From Flavobacterium sp. LC2016-13 (lineage in GTDB: Bacteria; Bacteroidota; Bacteroidia; Flavobacteriales; Flavobacteriaceae), in contig NZ_WMDQ01000002.1 in assembly GCF_009707955.1 (NCBI RefSeq), positions 620,001-684,000 on the forward strand: a stretch of DNA of 64,000 nucleotides, given 5' to 3'. Shown here piece after piece: positions 1 through 8,360 of the stretch. The notes under the pieces were generated by a model. It made no database searches. It had not been told where the DNA came from and saw nothing but the letters and a program-made list of their open reading frames with translations. Every line of letters begins with the position of its first letter. The stretch's first letter is position 1. Position numbers and translations under genes: made by a program.

Positions 1-231
1 AGGGCAAATGAAATGGGAATTTCAATTTTGAATGAAGAAGAATATCGCGAATTGCAAAAACTTGGAAATTTCGACACAAAAACATCAAGCTGGATTATAA
101 CGCCTTCTGAAATCAGGAAACTTGGCGGCGCCATTTTTGCAGATTTTCGTTATAATACTGTTTTTGTGTATCATAACGGCGCAGAATCGTATTATGCTGC
201 GAGAGGATTTCGCGGTTCGTTAAGAGTTTAA
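1..231 (+). CDS. DUF4256 family protein, C-terminal part
   Basis: Only the last 76 codons lie in the window. The frame is open from base 1, so the ATG at 13 is internal and the true start is upstream. The tail carries KLGG and then FVYHNGAESYYAARGFRG, which I recognise as the conserved end of DUF4256 proteins (usually about 185 residues, function unknown). It converges on the PepSY-like gene and shares a two-way terminator with it. The family call rests on the C-terminus alone. Confidence 0.8.
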   Translation, partial: RANEMGISILNEEEYRELQKLGNFDTKTSSWIITPSEIRKLGGAIFADFRYNTVFVYHNGAESYYAARGFRGSLRV

Positions 232-235
232 AAAC

Positions 236-268
236 AAAAAAGGCTTCATGATTTATGAAGCCTTTTTT
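236..268. terminator. bidirectional intrinsic terminator
   Basis: Perfect stem AGGCTTCAT / ATGAAGCCT (241-249 with 255-263), 5-nt loop, A-run before and T-run after, so it works for both convergent genes. Confidence 0.9.
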
Positions 269-274
269 GTTTAT

Positions 275-709
275 TTAATCTTTATCACCTTTTATAAATT
301 TTCCTTCTTTGGTAAATTCCAGGTCAATTTTGTTCGTTAAATCTACGTCCAGATCTTTGTGACCGTAATCGATATGCGTTATTTTTTCATTTGGATAATG
401 CTTCGCTACATAATCTTTAATTACTTGCGGAATAAAATCTGTCGGTATTGGTTTGTTTTCTCCATCAACTTCTCTGTATGATCCGTCTTTCCAGAATTCT
501 ACTTCTGTTCCATCTTTTAATATGACTTCATAGCCTTTTTCGCCATGTTCAGCGTCTTTTTTAACAACATCAACAGTTGTATGACTAAAATACTTGGTTA
601 TAAAATCCTGAGATGTTTTTGGCAACTCTGTAAATTGAATTTTTTTCTGTGCGTTTGCCGTTATTACAAAACTTAGTAATAATGTGGCAAGTATTATTTT
701 CTTTTTCAT
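275..709 (-). CDS. secreted PepSY-like (BLIP-like) domain protein
   Basis: This 144-residue protein has a signal peptide of about 20 residues (MKKK, a hydrophobic run, then ANA before the mature QKK). The mature part shows two PepSY-like units, about 22-85 and 90-142. Each has a helix such as FIPQVIKDYVAKHYPNEKI followed by strands with alternating charged residues. This matches the putative beta-lactamase-inhibitor-like PepSY family common in Bacteroidota. It is probably periplasmic; the ligand is unknown. It is transcribed as a single gene into the shared terminator. Confidence 0.8.
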   Translation of the reverse strand: MKKKIILATLLLSFVITANAQKKIQFTELPKTSQDFITKYFSHTTVDVVKKDAEHGEKGYEVILKDGTEVEFWKDGSYREVDGENKPIPTDFIPQVIKDYVAKHYPNEKITHIDYGHKDLDVDLTNKIDLEFTKEGKFIKGDKD

Positions 710-869
710 GGTTTGTATATTTAGTTATTATTATAACTAATTTAATACAAAAAAGCTTGAATGCCAATCTGTTTAAGAAACCTTTAGTTTTTTTAAATTC
801 TGCTTTATTGGGATAATTAGATTTAAAAACACTATTTTCGATCGTAATAAAAATGAATAATTTCATAGA

Positions 870-1346
870 ATGATCCCACAAAAAGCAAAACCTAACGATC
901 ACGAAATTTTGACAATAATAACTAAAAAGTCAAAAGCTTATTGGGGTTATTCTGCAGAACAAATTGAAGTTTGGTCAGATTCATTAACGGTTACAAAAAA
1001 TGATATTGAAACTAAATCAGTTTATAAATTAAACATTGACAATCAAATTGTTGCTTATTATTCTTTTTTTGATGAAGATGAAGAAACTGTAAAACTTGAC
1101 AATCTTTTTGTTTTGCCGGAATATATCGGAAAAGGAATTGGAGTTTTTTTAATGAATGATTTTCTTCATCGATTAAAAGAAACAAACTTCAAAAAAATAA
1201 GACTTCATTCAGAACCAAATGCCGAAATGTTTTATGCTAAATTTGGTTTTATAAAAGTGGGACAACTAGAATCTTCTATCAAAAATAGATATTTGCCTAT
1301 TTTAGAATTAGAAATTAATAGCAATAAAGAAATCAGGGAATTTTAG
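870..1346 (+). CDS. GNAT family N-acetyltransferase
   Basis: This 158-residue protein has the GNAT acetyl-CoA pyrophosphate loop at residues 83-91 (LPEYIGKGIG). It is preceded by the strand NLFVLP and followed by an MFYAKFGF motif typical of motif B. It should transfer an acetyl group from acetyl-CoA to a small-molecule or protein amine; the substrate cannot be read from sequence. The stop is 31 nt before the next gene, so the two may be co-transcribed. The start is the first ATG in frame. Confidence 0.85.
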   Translation: MIPQKAKPNDHEILTIITKKSKAYWGYSAEQIEVWSDSLTVTKNDIETKSVYKLNIDNQIVAYYSFFDEDEETVKLDNLFVLPEYIGKGIGVFLMNDFLHRLKETNFKKIRLHSEPNAEMFYAKFGFIKVGQLESSIKNRYLPILELEINSNKEIREF

Positions 1347-1377
1347 GATTCTGACATCAACAAAAACAAATATCTTA

Positions 1378-2757
1378 ATGGATACAGCACTTTGGGAAGA
1401 AGTTTTAAATTTTGATTTAGACAATCCGAATGATCAATACGGATTTTCGACAAGATTGGCGTTTGAAAATAGTTGGACATCATTTTTTACTAAAATGGTC
1501 ATTCTCGAATACAAAAAATTCATGTATTTGGCAGCGACTTCAAATGAAATGGTTTCGCCTTCAGAATCTGTAGATATTGTTTGGCATCAACATTTAATAT
1601 TTACCAATTCATATTCGGATCTCTGTACGTTATTAGGCAAAAGAATAGAACATATTCCGTCTACGCATAACAGGGCTGACTTTGAGAAATTTCATAAAGC
1701 TAAAGAAAGAACCAAAGAACTTTATGAACTAAATTTCGGAAATCAACCGGATGAAATTTGGAATTATAGTAATGAATTAGATTCTTTACACCTGATTAAA
1801 AGCACAAATAAAATTTCAACTTTAAAGAAGATCTTTTTAGTTTTCCTTTTCCTTTTAATTTTTCCTATTTATTTCACAATCAAACCTATATTGGTAGAAA
1901 TTGGTAATCCGGACTTTTTACTTGAATATTTCATATTATTTGGCGCTGCAATTGGTTTATTAGAATTGTACGTCCGATTTAGTTTTAATTCATTTTATAA
2001 TAAAATAAAGTCAAATTTAATTTTATCAAACCTAAGTCCGTTTGAGTTGGTTTTTATGGAACAAAATAAAATGGAGTTTGTAGTTCATGGCGTTGTCAAT
2101 AATCTTATCAGCAATAAAAAAATTAAAGTTGTTAGTGATAATAAATTAGAAATAATCGATGGCAATTACACTGAAAATCAATACGAAAATTGTGTTCTTG
2201 AAATGATGAAATCCTATCATGCTCCAATGCTTTATTTTCAATTATACAACACCTTAAAAAGAATACCGGCATATAATCAAATACAAAAATCTATAAATCG
2301 AATTAAGGAAACCATAACCAATTCAAAACATTTTACATTTGTTATAATAATTGTAATGAGCGTTTTAGGATTATTGTTGAGTATAGGTTTCAGCAGGCTT
2401 ATTTCAGGAATTTCCAGAGATAAACCAGTGACTTTTTTAGTATTTAGCATGCTATTTTTAGTTGTCGTCTCTGATTATTACCTGAATCGAACCATAAAAC
2501 ACTTATTTGAAAAAACAATTCCTCAATCTTTTAAAGAAGAAAACACAGCAAGTGAAAATGATTGGGAATTGAATTATTTTTTATTAGGAAATATGGTTTT
2601 GGTTAATTCTTTTATGCCGTTATTAACGATCAATAATACAAGTAATTTTGGAAGTTCCAATAGTAGTTCAGGCAGTTGCAGCTCTGGCGGAAGTTCATGC
2701 GGGAGTTCCTGCGGAAGCTCTTGTGGTAGTTCGTGCGGCGGTTGTGGCGGAGATTAG
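1378..2757 (+). CDS. GRDP-like membrane protein with Cys/Ser/Gly-rich tail
   Basis: This 459-residue protein has three parts. Residues 1-125 resemble the glycine-rich-domain (GRDP-like) family, with DIVWHQHL at 66-73 and a downstream C...H-I-P element. Residues 145-375 contain about four membrane segments separated by a soluble stretch of about 110 residues. The end (about 428-459) is a low-complexity tail of SSCG units with six cysteines ending in CGGCGGD, as in TIGR04222-type bacterial membrane proteins. The tail codons vary (TCA, TCC, TCT and TCG for Ser), so it is an old coding repeat. Function unknown. A secreted protein follows 41 nt downstream. Confidence 0.7.
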   Translation: MDTALWEEVLNFDLDNPNDQYGFSTRLAFENSWTSFFTKMVILEYKKFMYLAATSNEMVSPSESVDIVWHQHLIFTNSYSDLCTLLGKRIEHIPSTHNRADFEKFHKAKERTKELYELNFGNQPDEIWNYSNELDSLHLIKSTNKISTLKKIFLVFLFLLIFPIYFTIKPILVEIGNPDFLLEYFILFGAAIGLLELYVRFSFNSFYNKIKSNLILSNLSPFELVFMEQNKMEFVVHGVVNNLISNKKIKVVSDNKLEIIDGNYTENQYENCVLEMMKSYHAPMLYFQLYNTLKRIPAYNQIQKSINRIKETITNSKHFTFVIIIVMSVLGLLLSIGFSRLISGISRDKPVTFLVFSMLFLVVVSDYYLNRTIKHLFEKTIPQSFKEENTASENDWELNYFLLGNMVLVNSFMPLLTINNTSNFGSSNSSSGSCSSGGSSCGSSCGSSCGSSCGGCGGD

Positions 2758-2798
2758 AACGTAAAATTATCATTTTTGAAAACGTATAAAACATTTAC

Positions 2799-3317
2799 AT
2801 GAAAAAATTATTTGCAATTATTTTATTTTCAGCACTTCCCTATTTTTCATTTGCTCAAAAATTAAAGGAATTTTATAACGTTCGAAATGCAGAATTTGGT
2901 TATTCGTATGTATTGCCCGTTACTATGAGTAAAGAAATAATAGGTACAACAAAAGATTATCAAATATCAATTAATAATTCTGAAGACCTCACATATCGCA
3001 TAGAGCTATTTAGTGAAAATTATTTTTACAGAAAAGACAAAGCTGCTGAACTTGAAAAATATTATGAAAGAATCATTTCAGGAAAACATCCTGAATTATT
3101 GGATTCAAAAATAGTTAGGAAAGAATTCAATTTAGATAAAAATTATTTTATTCTTGTTGGAAATAAAGGTGCAAATTTTTTTATTTGGAAAACCTATGTG
3201 TCTGAAGTTCCTGTTAGCGGCGAACTTGTATGTAACACGATGATTTTTCGTTCTTCAAAATCTAAAAACAAAGCTATTGGAAATAAATTAATTAGTGAGT
3301 TTGGAGGAATAAAATAA
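2799..3317 (+). CDS. secreted protein of unknown function
   Basis: This 172-residue protein has a clear signal peptide (MKKLFAIILFSALPYFSFAQ, cut near residue 19). I do not recognise the mature domain. It starts EFYNVRNAEFGYSYVLP, then has mixed alpha/beta segments and no cysteine pair or metal motif. It lies 41 nt after the GRDP-like gene on the same strand, so it may be its partner in the envelope. Confidence 0.65.
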   Translation: MKKLFAIILFSALPYFSFAQKLKEFYNVRNAEFGYSYVLPVTMSKEIIGTTKDYQISINNSEDLTYRIELFSENYFYRKDKAAELEKYYERIISGKHPELLDSKIVRKEFNLDKNYFILVGNKGANFFIWKTYVSEVPVSGELVCNTMIFRSSKSKNKAIGNKLISEFGGIK

Positions 3318-3347
3318 GTATTTTTCCAGATTATTTTTAATTCACTT

Positions 3348-3363
3348 TTTGCCAAATGACAAA
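3348..3363. promoter_or_regulatory. 16-bp palindrome upstream of Crp-like gene
   Basis: TTTGCCAAATGACAAA, one mismatch from a perfect inverted repeat. The near-identical 16-mer recurs at 3973-3988 in front of the SDR gene. Its centre lies 29.5 bp upstream of a -7-like box TATCTTGC (3385-3392), about -41.5 from the predicted start of transcription, which is the class II activator position of Crp-type proteins. Confidence 0.6.
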
Positions 3364-3395
3364 TTCTAAAAAAATAACTTTACTTATCTTGCGGT

Positions 3396-3962
3396 ATGAA
3401 AGAATTTATAGAATATATACTGCAATTTGGCCATTTAAACCAACAGCAAATAGATTTAATTTCTAAGAAAGCAACTGTAATAGAAATTAAAAAAGACGAT
3501 TATTTTTCTGAAGCAGGAAAAATAGCGCAACAAGTTGGTTTTGTTTTAGATGGCATTGTCCGTGTTTGTTATTATAACAACAAAGGCGAAGAAATAACCA
3601 AATATTTTATTGACGAAAATAATCTTGTAGTCGATTTAGAGAGTTTTGATAACGAAATTCCCTCCACAGCTTATGTACAAGCTATTACAGACTGCAAAAT
3701 TCTAGTTTTTTCTAAAAAAAGCTGGAAAGAACTTTTTAGCATTATTGTAGGTTGGGAAGCGATTGTATACAAATTGGTTTCGCACGCATTGCGCCAAAAA
3801 GTAGAAAGACGAAGCCCGTTGATTACAGAAGATGCTAAAGAACGTTATTTGAAGTTTTTAGAAATATATCCTAATATCGTAAATCGTGTTCCGCTTTCTT
3901 TTGTGGCTTCGTATTTAGGAATTACACAATCTTCGTTAAGCCGAATCAGAAAAAATATCTAG
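3396..3962 (+). CDS. Crp/Fnr family transcriptional regulator
   Basis: This 188-residue protein has a cyclic-nucleotide-binding-like beta roll at about 20-115 (KKDDYFSEAGKIAQQVGFVL, then GIVRVCYYNNKGEEIT) and a C-terminal helix-turn-helix ending VASYLGITQSSLSRIRKN (about 168-186). The cAMP contact residues of E. coli Crp are not evident, so the effector may be different or absent. The predicted -7 box ends only 4 nt before the ATG, so the mRNA may be leaderless. Matching palindromes before this gene and the SDR gene suggest it controls both. Confidence 0.85.
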   Translation: MKEFIEYILQFGHLNQQQIDLISKKATVIEIKKDDYFSEAGKIAQQVGFVLDGIVRVCYYNNKGEEITKYFIDENNLVVDLESFDNEIPSTAYVQAITDCKILVFSKKSWKELFSIIVGWEAIVYKLVSHALRQKVERRSPLITEDAKERYLKFLEIYPNIVNRVPLSFVASYLGITQSSLSRIRKNI

Positions 3963-3972
3963 TATTTTGCTT

Positions 3973-3988
3973 TTTGCCAAATGGCAAA
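3973..3988. promoter_or_regulatory. 16-bp palindrome upstream of SDR gene
   Basis: TTTGCCAAATGGCAAA, 7-bp perfect arms around AA. It matches the site at 3348-3363 at 15 of 16 positions, and T-runs and AAAT flanks are also shared. A -7-like box GACCTTTG (4010-4017) begins 29.5 bp from its centre, exactly as at the regulator gene. Confidence 0.65.
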
Positions 3989-4041
3989 TGTTTTTATTTT
4001 TAAACGAATGACCTTTGCTTCAATAATTTAAAACAATAAAA

Positions 4042-4779
4042 ATGAAATCAGTATTAATTACAGGAGCAAATAGAAGCATTGGATTAGAAACTGCGAAACA
4101 GCTTTCGAAAAAAGGATTATTTGTTTATTTAGGAACGCGTGATCTTGAAAAAGGAAATGCAGTTGTAAAAGAACTAAACGAAAACGGATTTGAAAACATC
4201 AAAGCCATTCAGATTGATGTTACGAATGTAGAATCAATTTTAGCAGCAAAAAGCGTTGTAGAAAGTGAACAGGGAAAATTGGATATTTTGATTAACAACG
4301 CCGGAATAAGCGGAGAATATCCTCAAAAATCCTCAGAAGCAGCAATTACGGCTATTCAAAATGTATTCGACACGAATTTTTTTGGTGTAATTAGCGTTAC
4401 GCAGGCTTTTTTAGAATTGCTTAAAAAATCAGACAGCCCAAGAATTAGTAATATAACTTCTGGATTAGGATCTTTAACGCTTCACAGTGATCCTAGCTGG
4501 AAATATTATGATTTTAAAGCTACGAGTTATGTTACTTCAAAAGCGGCTTTAAATGCCTTTACGATCACTTTAGCGCATGAGCTAAAAGATTTACCATTCA
4601 AAGTAAATGCCATCGATCCGGGTTACACCGCAACAGATTTTAATCACCACAGCGGACCAGGAAGTGTTGAAAGTGCAGCTAGTTTTATCATTAAGCATAC
4701 GTATACGGATGAAAATGCTCCAACAGGAAAATTCTACAGCAATGATATTGAAGATGAAACTGAAGTTAGTCCTTGGTAG
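4042..4779 (+). CDS. short-chain dehydrogenase/reductase (SDR)
   Basis: This 245-residue classical SDR has the cofactor motif TGANRSIG at 7-14, NNAG at 85-88, the catalytic serine region NITSGLGS (137-144) and the YVTSK pair Tyr163/Lys167. The PGYTATDF loop follows. An Arg near the dinucleotide motif and GTRD after strand 2 favour NADP(H). The substrate is unknown; it resembles carbonyl-reductase-like SDRs. It is probably controlled by the adjacent Crp-like protein through the palindrome at 3973-3988. Confidence 0.9.
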   Translation: MKSVLITGANRSIGLETAKQLSKKGLFVYLGTRDLEKGNAVVKELNENGFENIKAIQIDVTNVESILAAKSVVESEQGKLDILINNAGISGEYPQKSSEAAITAIQNVFDTNFFGVISVTQAFLELLKKSDSPRISNITSGLGSLTLHSDPSWKYYDFKATSYVTSKAALNAFTITLAHELKDLPFKVNAIDPGYTATDFNHHSGPGSVESAASFIIKHTYTDENAPTGKFYSNDIEDETEVSPW

Positions 4780-4858
4780 GTGTTTCGTATATAATTTAAT
4801 GCAATTTAAAGGCTAAATCAAAAGTTGATTTATATCTTTGAATTCAATACTTTTTTAG

Positions 4859-4890
4859 AAGTTTGGTTTGCCTATGTAAACCAAACTTTT
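4859..4890 (+). terminator. intrinsic terminator after SDR gene
   Basis: Stem AAGTTTGGTTT / AAACCAAACTT with a loop of about 8 nt and a short T-tract; follows the SDR stop by 80 nt. Confidence 0.75.
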
Positions 4891-4961
4891 AAATTTATAA
4901 GCAATTTGAAAATATTTGGTTTGTTTAATTATAAAAAAATATTGTAAAAAAGGAATGCATT

Positions 4962-5321
4962 ATGGATATACGTTTATTGGTATTGCGAACAGGCAACACA
5001 AAACAACTTGCCGACTTTTATAGCTTGTTAGGATTAAGTTTTGATTATCATAAACATGGAGATACTCCATTTCATTACTCAACTACGATCGGGCAAACCG
5101 TATTAGAAATATATCCATTGACAAAAAGCCAGAAGGAACCCGATAAAAATTTACGTTTAGGCTTTGGAATTGATAATTTTGAAGAAACTATTGAGAAATT
5201 AAAAAATTTAAAAATTATATTTTCAGTCGAACCAATACAAACTGAATTTGGACTTATGGCTATTATTTCGGATCCTGACGAAAGAAAAATTGAACTTTAT
5301 AAGAATAATTCCAAAGAATAA
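4962..5321 (+). CDS. VOC family (glyoxalase-like) protein
   Basis: This 119-residue single VOC module begins RLLVLRTGNTKQLADFYSLLG and ends with the usual MAIISDPDERKIELYKN. The fold includes metal-dependent lyases, dioxygenases and antibiotic-binding proteins. The first-strand metal His is absent (RLLVLRT), while a C-terminal Glu (IELYK) is present. An AraC-type regulator starts 15 nt downstream on the same strand, so the two form a likely operon. The true reaction is unknown. Confidence 0.85.
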   Translation: MDIRLLVLRTGNTKQLADFYSLLGLSFDYHKHGDTPFHYSTTIGQTVLEIYPLTKSQKEPDKNLRLGFGIDNFEETIEKLKNLKIIFSVEPIQTEFGLMAIISDPDERKIELYKNNSKE

Positions 5322-5336
5322 TATAGAATTGCCAAC

Positions 5337-6278
5337 ATGACAAAGGAAGAGTCTATTAAAGAATATTACTTTAGAATTAATAAAAGTATAGATTACATTA
5401 AAGAAAACCTTCATGAGGAACTTTCTCTTGAAAAACTGGCATCTTTGTCTAATTTTTCGAAATTTCATTTCCACCGAATTTTTAAGCTTGTTACGGGAAT
5501 TACAGTAAATGAATTTATTAAAAAAGCAAAAATAGAAAGAGCACTCTTTTTCTTAATGAATAATCCTTCTAAAACTATAAATGAAATTTCTATCGATTGT
5601 GGCTTTTTAAGCATGTCATCTTTTTCGAGAAGTTTCCGCGAATTACAAAAAACAACTCCAAGCGCGTGGAGAGAATCCCATAAAAAAAGCAATATTGGTA
5701 CAATGAATAGCAATATTGGAAAAATGCAATCAGAAATCGAAAATTACCTTGCACTCAAATTAAACAACTTAAAAAACAGTAAAATGAGTGAAGCAATTAA
5801 ACTTGATTTTAAAATTGAAAAAATCGAAGAATTTAATGTGATTTATGTTCGAAATCTGAATATTCACAACCATGAAAGCGAAACATTTGGTAAAATGTTC
5901 GATCAGCTTTTTAGCTGGGCTGCTCCCAGAAATCTGATCAATTTTCCTGAAACAAAAGCATTAACAGTTTACAGAAGCAATGCCAATTTGGAAGGAATGC
6001 TTCAGGCAGATGTTTGTTTGTCTGTTTCGGATAAAATGGTTGGTGAAGGATTAATTGGAAATACGATCATAAGTGGTGGTTTATATGCTATTTTTCATAA
6101 AGAAGCGCCTATAACAGAATGTTTTAAAACATGGAATTATATTTATGATGTTTGGTTTGAAGAAAATGGATATCAGCCAGACAACAGAAATTTCTTTTTA
6201 AGCCATTTAAATGACCCGAAAACACATCCGGAAAACTTTCATATTATTGATATTTATATTCCAATAAAACTTCTTTAA
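5337..6278 (+). CDS. AraC family regulator with GyrI-like effector domain
   Basis: This 313-residue regulator has an N-terminal AraC double helix-turn-helix (about 15-110; LEKLASLSNFSKFHFHRIFK and the second helix pair ending MSSFSRSFRELQ). A C-terminal GyrI-like effector-binding domain follows (about 155-313). This is the architecture of Rob/BmrR-type drug-sensing regulators. It sits 15 nt behind a VOC gene, suggesting a small-molecule response unit. Ligand unknown. Confidence 0.88.
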   Translation: MTKEESIKEYYFRINKSIDYIKENLHEELSLEKLASLSNFSKFHFHRIFKLVTGITVNEFIKKAKIERALFFLMNNPSKTINEISIDCGFLSMSSFSRSFRELQKTTPSAWRESHKKSNIGTMNSNIGKMQSEIENYLALKLNNLKNSKMSEAIKLDFKIEKIEEFNVIYVRNLNIHNHESETFGKMFDQLFSWAAPRNLINFPETKALTVYRSNANLEGMLQADVCLSVSDKMVGEGLIGNTIISGGLYAIFHKEAPITECFKTWNYIYDVWFEENGYQPDNRNFFLSHLNDPKTHPENFHIIDIYIPIKLL

Positions 6279-6404
6279 CGATTCGTTCGCAAATCTCTAA
6301 ATTTCCATTTAATGAAATTATCATTTTTGATCTTATTTTCCTTTACAGGAAAAGGTATCATTTTTAATCTTAAAGTGCGATATTCATAGAATATCAATTT
6401 TATA

Positions 6405-6440
6405 AAAAATCCTGAAGTGCCAAAATACGTCAGGATTTTT
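6405..6440 (+). terminator. intrinsic terminator after AraC gene
   Basis: Stem AAAAATCCTGA (6405-6415) / TCAGGATTTTT (6430-6440) with a 14-nt loop and a T-run. The remaining intergenic DNA from 6279 to 6515 shows nothing else I can support. Confidence 0.75.
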
Positions 6441-6515
6441 TTTGTTTATAATTCTAAAGCATTATCAATAAGTAAGTTTCATGATAAATAAAATTTCATT
6501 TGTAGATTTTATTTA

Positions 6516-6533
6516 TATATTTGATATATCAAA
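6516..6533 (+). promoter_or_regulatory. -7 box overlapped by palindrome, MarR gene
   Basis: A -7 box TATATTTG (6516-6523) overlaps a perfect 14-bp palindrome TTTGATATATCAAA (6520-6533), 22 bp before the MarR start codon. A repressor bound here would cover the promoter, as is usual in MarR autoregulation. No TTG lies at the standard spacing. Confidence 0.6.
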
Positions 6534-6554
6534 TACTTTTTAAAACTAATTATT

Positions 6555-6995
6555 ATGGTGCATAAAAATCCAACGGGAACGGTTCTCTATACTATTGAAC
6601 AAACCATAAAAGAATACCGGAAAATTTGCCAAAAAAATATTGAAAAAATAGTCAGCGATATTACTGTCGATCAATGTTTGGTGCTTATCATTTTAAATGA
6701 AAATGCTAAAATTGCTCAAATCGAAATTGCTAAACTAATTTTTAAAGACAACGCTTCTATTACCAGAATAATTGAATTGATGGTAAAAAAAGATTATTTG
6801 ATAAGAGAAGTAAATGCAATTGATAAAAGAAAATCTAATCTAATAATTACTCAAAAAGGCATTCAGACCATTGAGTTGCTTAAACCAGTGATCGCACAGA
6901 ATAGAAAAACGGCATTAAACGATTTGTCTCTTGATGAAATTGAATTTCTGGATAAAATCCTTCATAAAATAATTTCAAATTGTAAAACTCTATAG
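6555..6995 (+). CDS. MarR family transcriptional regulator
   Basis: This 146-residue winged-helix regulator has a dimerising N-terminal helix, a recognition region (AQIEIAKLIFKDNASITRIIELM, about 55-80), a wing with IDKRKSNLIITQKG, and a C-terminal helix pair. The IDKRK...ITQKG wing signature is diagnostic of MarR. It ends 2 nt before an S41 protease gene, so the two are translationally linked. The palindrome at its promoter is the likely operator. Confidence 0.88.
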   Translation: MVHKNPTGTVLYTIEQTIKEYRKICQKNIEKIVSDITVDQCLVLIILNENAKIAQIEIAKLIFKDNASITRIIELMVKKDYLIREVNAIDKRKSNLIITQKGIQTIELLKPVIAQNRKTALNDLSLDEIEFLDKILHKIISNCKTL

Positions 6996-6997
6996 AT

Positions 6998-8329
6998 ATG
7001 AAACACGCTATTACTTTTCTGATACTACTATTTTCGGTTTGCATTTACGCTCAAAATGAAACTTTAAAAAAAGAAATTTCTTTAAATGAAGCTGACAAAA
7101 AACAAATACTGGATTCTTTAGTAAAACAACTTGAGGAATTCTATATAAAACCAAATGCTGTTGGCGATATAAAGAAAAAACTGAATGAAAATTATAAAAA
7201 AGGAATTTATAAAAACATTTCAGCACAAAATGAATTTGCTTCTAAACTTTCGGCAGATCTTCTTGAAATTAGTAAGGATTTGCATTTTAGAATAATGTAT
7301 GATCCGCAATGGAATGAGGATCATTTAAAAATTTTAGATAAAGAAAACGAAAAGAAAATTAAAGCAGAAGAATTATCAGAAGCTAAAAAGAAGAATTTCG
7401 GGTTTGAACAAGTCAAAATTTTAGAAGGAAATATTGGTTATCTTCAATTTAATTATTTTGAAGATCCAGCAATTGCAAGCGAAACAGCAACATCTGTTAT
7501 GCAATTTTTAAGTAATACGGATGCATTAATTATTGATTTACGTAAAAATAATGGCGGCGCAATGGAAATGGGACAATTCATTACTAGCTATTTTTTTGCA
7601 AATAAAGAATTGCCGCTTTATAAATATTATTATTACGAAAAAGGCAGAAAAAAAATGGACAGAGAAATGTGGTTATTGCCTTCTGTGCCGGGCAAAAGAC
7701 TAGATGATATTGATATTTATATTCTAACAAGCGGAGCAACTTTTTCTGCAGCAGAATGGATGAGTTATTCTCTTCAAAATTTAAAACGTGTTACTATTAT
7801 TGGAGAAAAAACGGCTGGTGGCGCCCACCCTATCGATCGCAAAATATTGCCTCATGGTTTTTCTGTAAACATACCTTTTGGAGAAGTAAAAGATCCTGTT
7901 ACAAACCTCGATTTTGAAGGAAAAGGCATTCTTCCGGATGTTTTGTGCAAAAGTGAAGAAGCCATAAATACTTCTCATTTGTTGGCTTTAGAAAAATTAT
8001 CTCAAAAAAATAAAGATTCAGTAAATACAAGTTATAATTGGCTTGTTCCTATTATTAAAAACAGACAAAAACCAGCAGTTATTGACAGCTCGATTTTAAA
8101 ATCTTATCAAGGTAAATACGGCAAATCTGAATTGGTATTTGAGAATACTATTTTATATTATAAGTGGAATAATGCAGTTAGTTTTTTGCTTATACCTTTA
8201 GAAAAAGATCTGTTTTTGGTGGATGGAATTGATAACTTCAGAATTAAAATCGTCTTTGAGGATAATGTTGTCACAGCAATAAAAAGAGTATATGAAGATG
8301 GTCTGGAAAGAATTTATAAAAAAGATTAA
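6998..8329 (+). CDS. secreted S41 family peptidase
   Basis: This 443-residue protein has a signal peptide (about 19 residues, ending YAQ), an N-terminal helical cap with an HFRIMYDP element, and an S41 catalytic domain (about 135-330). The nucleophile motif is TSGATFSAAE (about 244-253), with the dyad lysine in GEKTAGG (about 268-274). There is no evident PDZ domain. The C-terminal 90 residues form a lipocalin-like or DUF3471-like beta segment. It probably acts in the periplasm and is in an operon with the MarR gene 2 nt upstream. Confidence 0.88.
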   Translation: MKHAITFLILLFSVCIYAQNETLKKEISLNEADKKQILDSLVKQLEEFYIKPNAVGDIKKKLNENYKKGIYKNISAQNEFASKLSADLLEISKDLHFRIMYDPQWNEDHLKILDKENEKKIKAEELSEAKKKNFGFEQVKILEGNIGYLQFNYFEDPAIASETATSVMQFLSNTDALIIDLRKNNGGAMEMGQFITSYFFANKELPLYKYYYYEKGRKKMDREMWLLPSVPGKRLDDIDIYILTSGATFSAAEWMSYSLQNLKRVTIIGEKTAGGAHPIDRKILPHGFSVNIPFGEVKDPVTNLDFEGKGILPDVLCKSEEAINTSHLLALEKLSQKNKDSVNTSYNWLVPIIKNRQKPAVIDSSILKSYQGKYGKSELVFENTILYYKWNNAVSFLLIPLEKDLFLVDGIDNFRIKIVFEDNVVTAIKRVYEDGLERIYKKD

Positions 8330-8360
8330 ATTTGTATCTAGATAACTAAAAACTAACCAA

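Noticed and set aside
585..902. 105-codon minus-strand ORF over the PepSY gene and its upstream gap
   Set aside because: It overlaps the PepSY-like gene in another frame, has a Lys/Phe-rich random composition and matches no family.
2650..2757. DNA tandem repeat (minisatellite) in the GRDP-like gene tail
   Set aside because: The repeated SSCG peptide is coded with different codons, so it is a protein repeat and not a recent DNA repeat.
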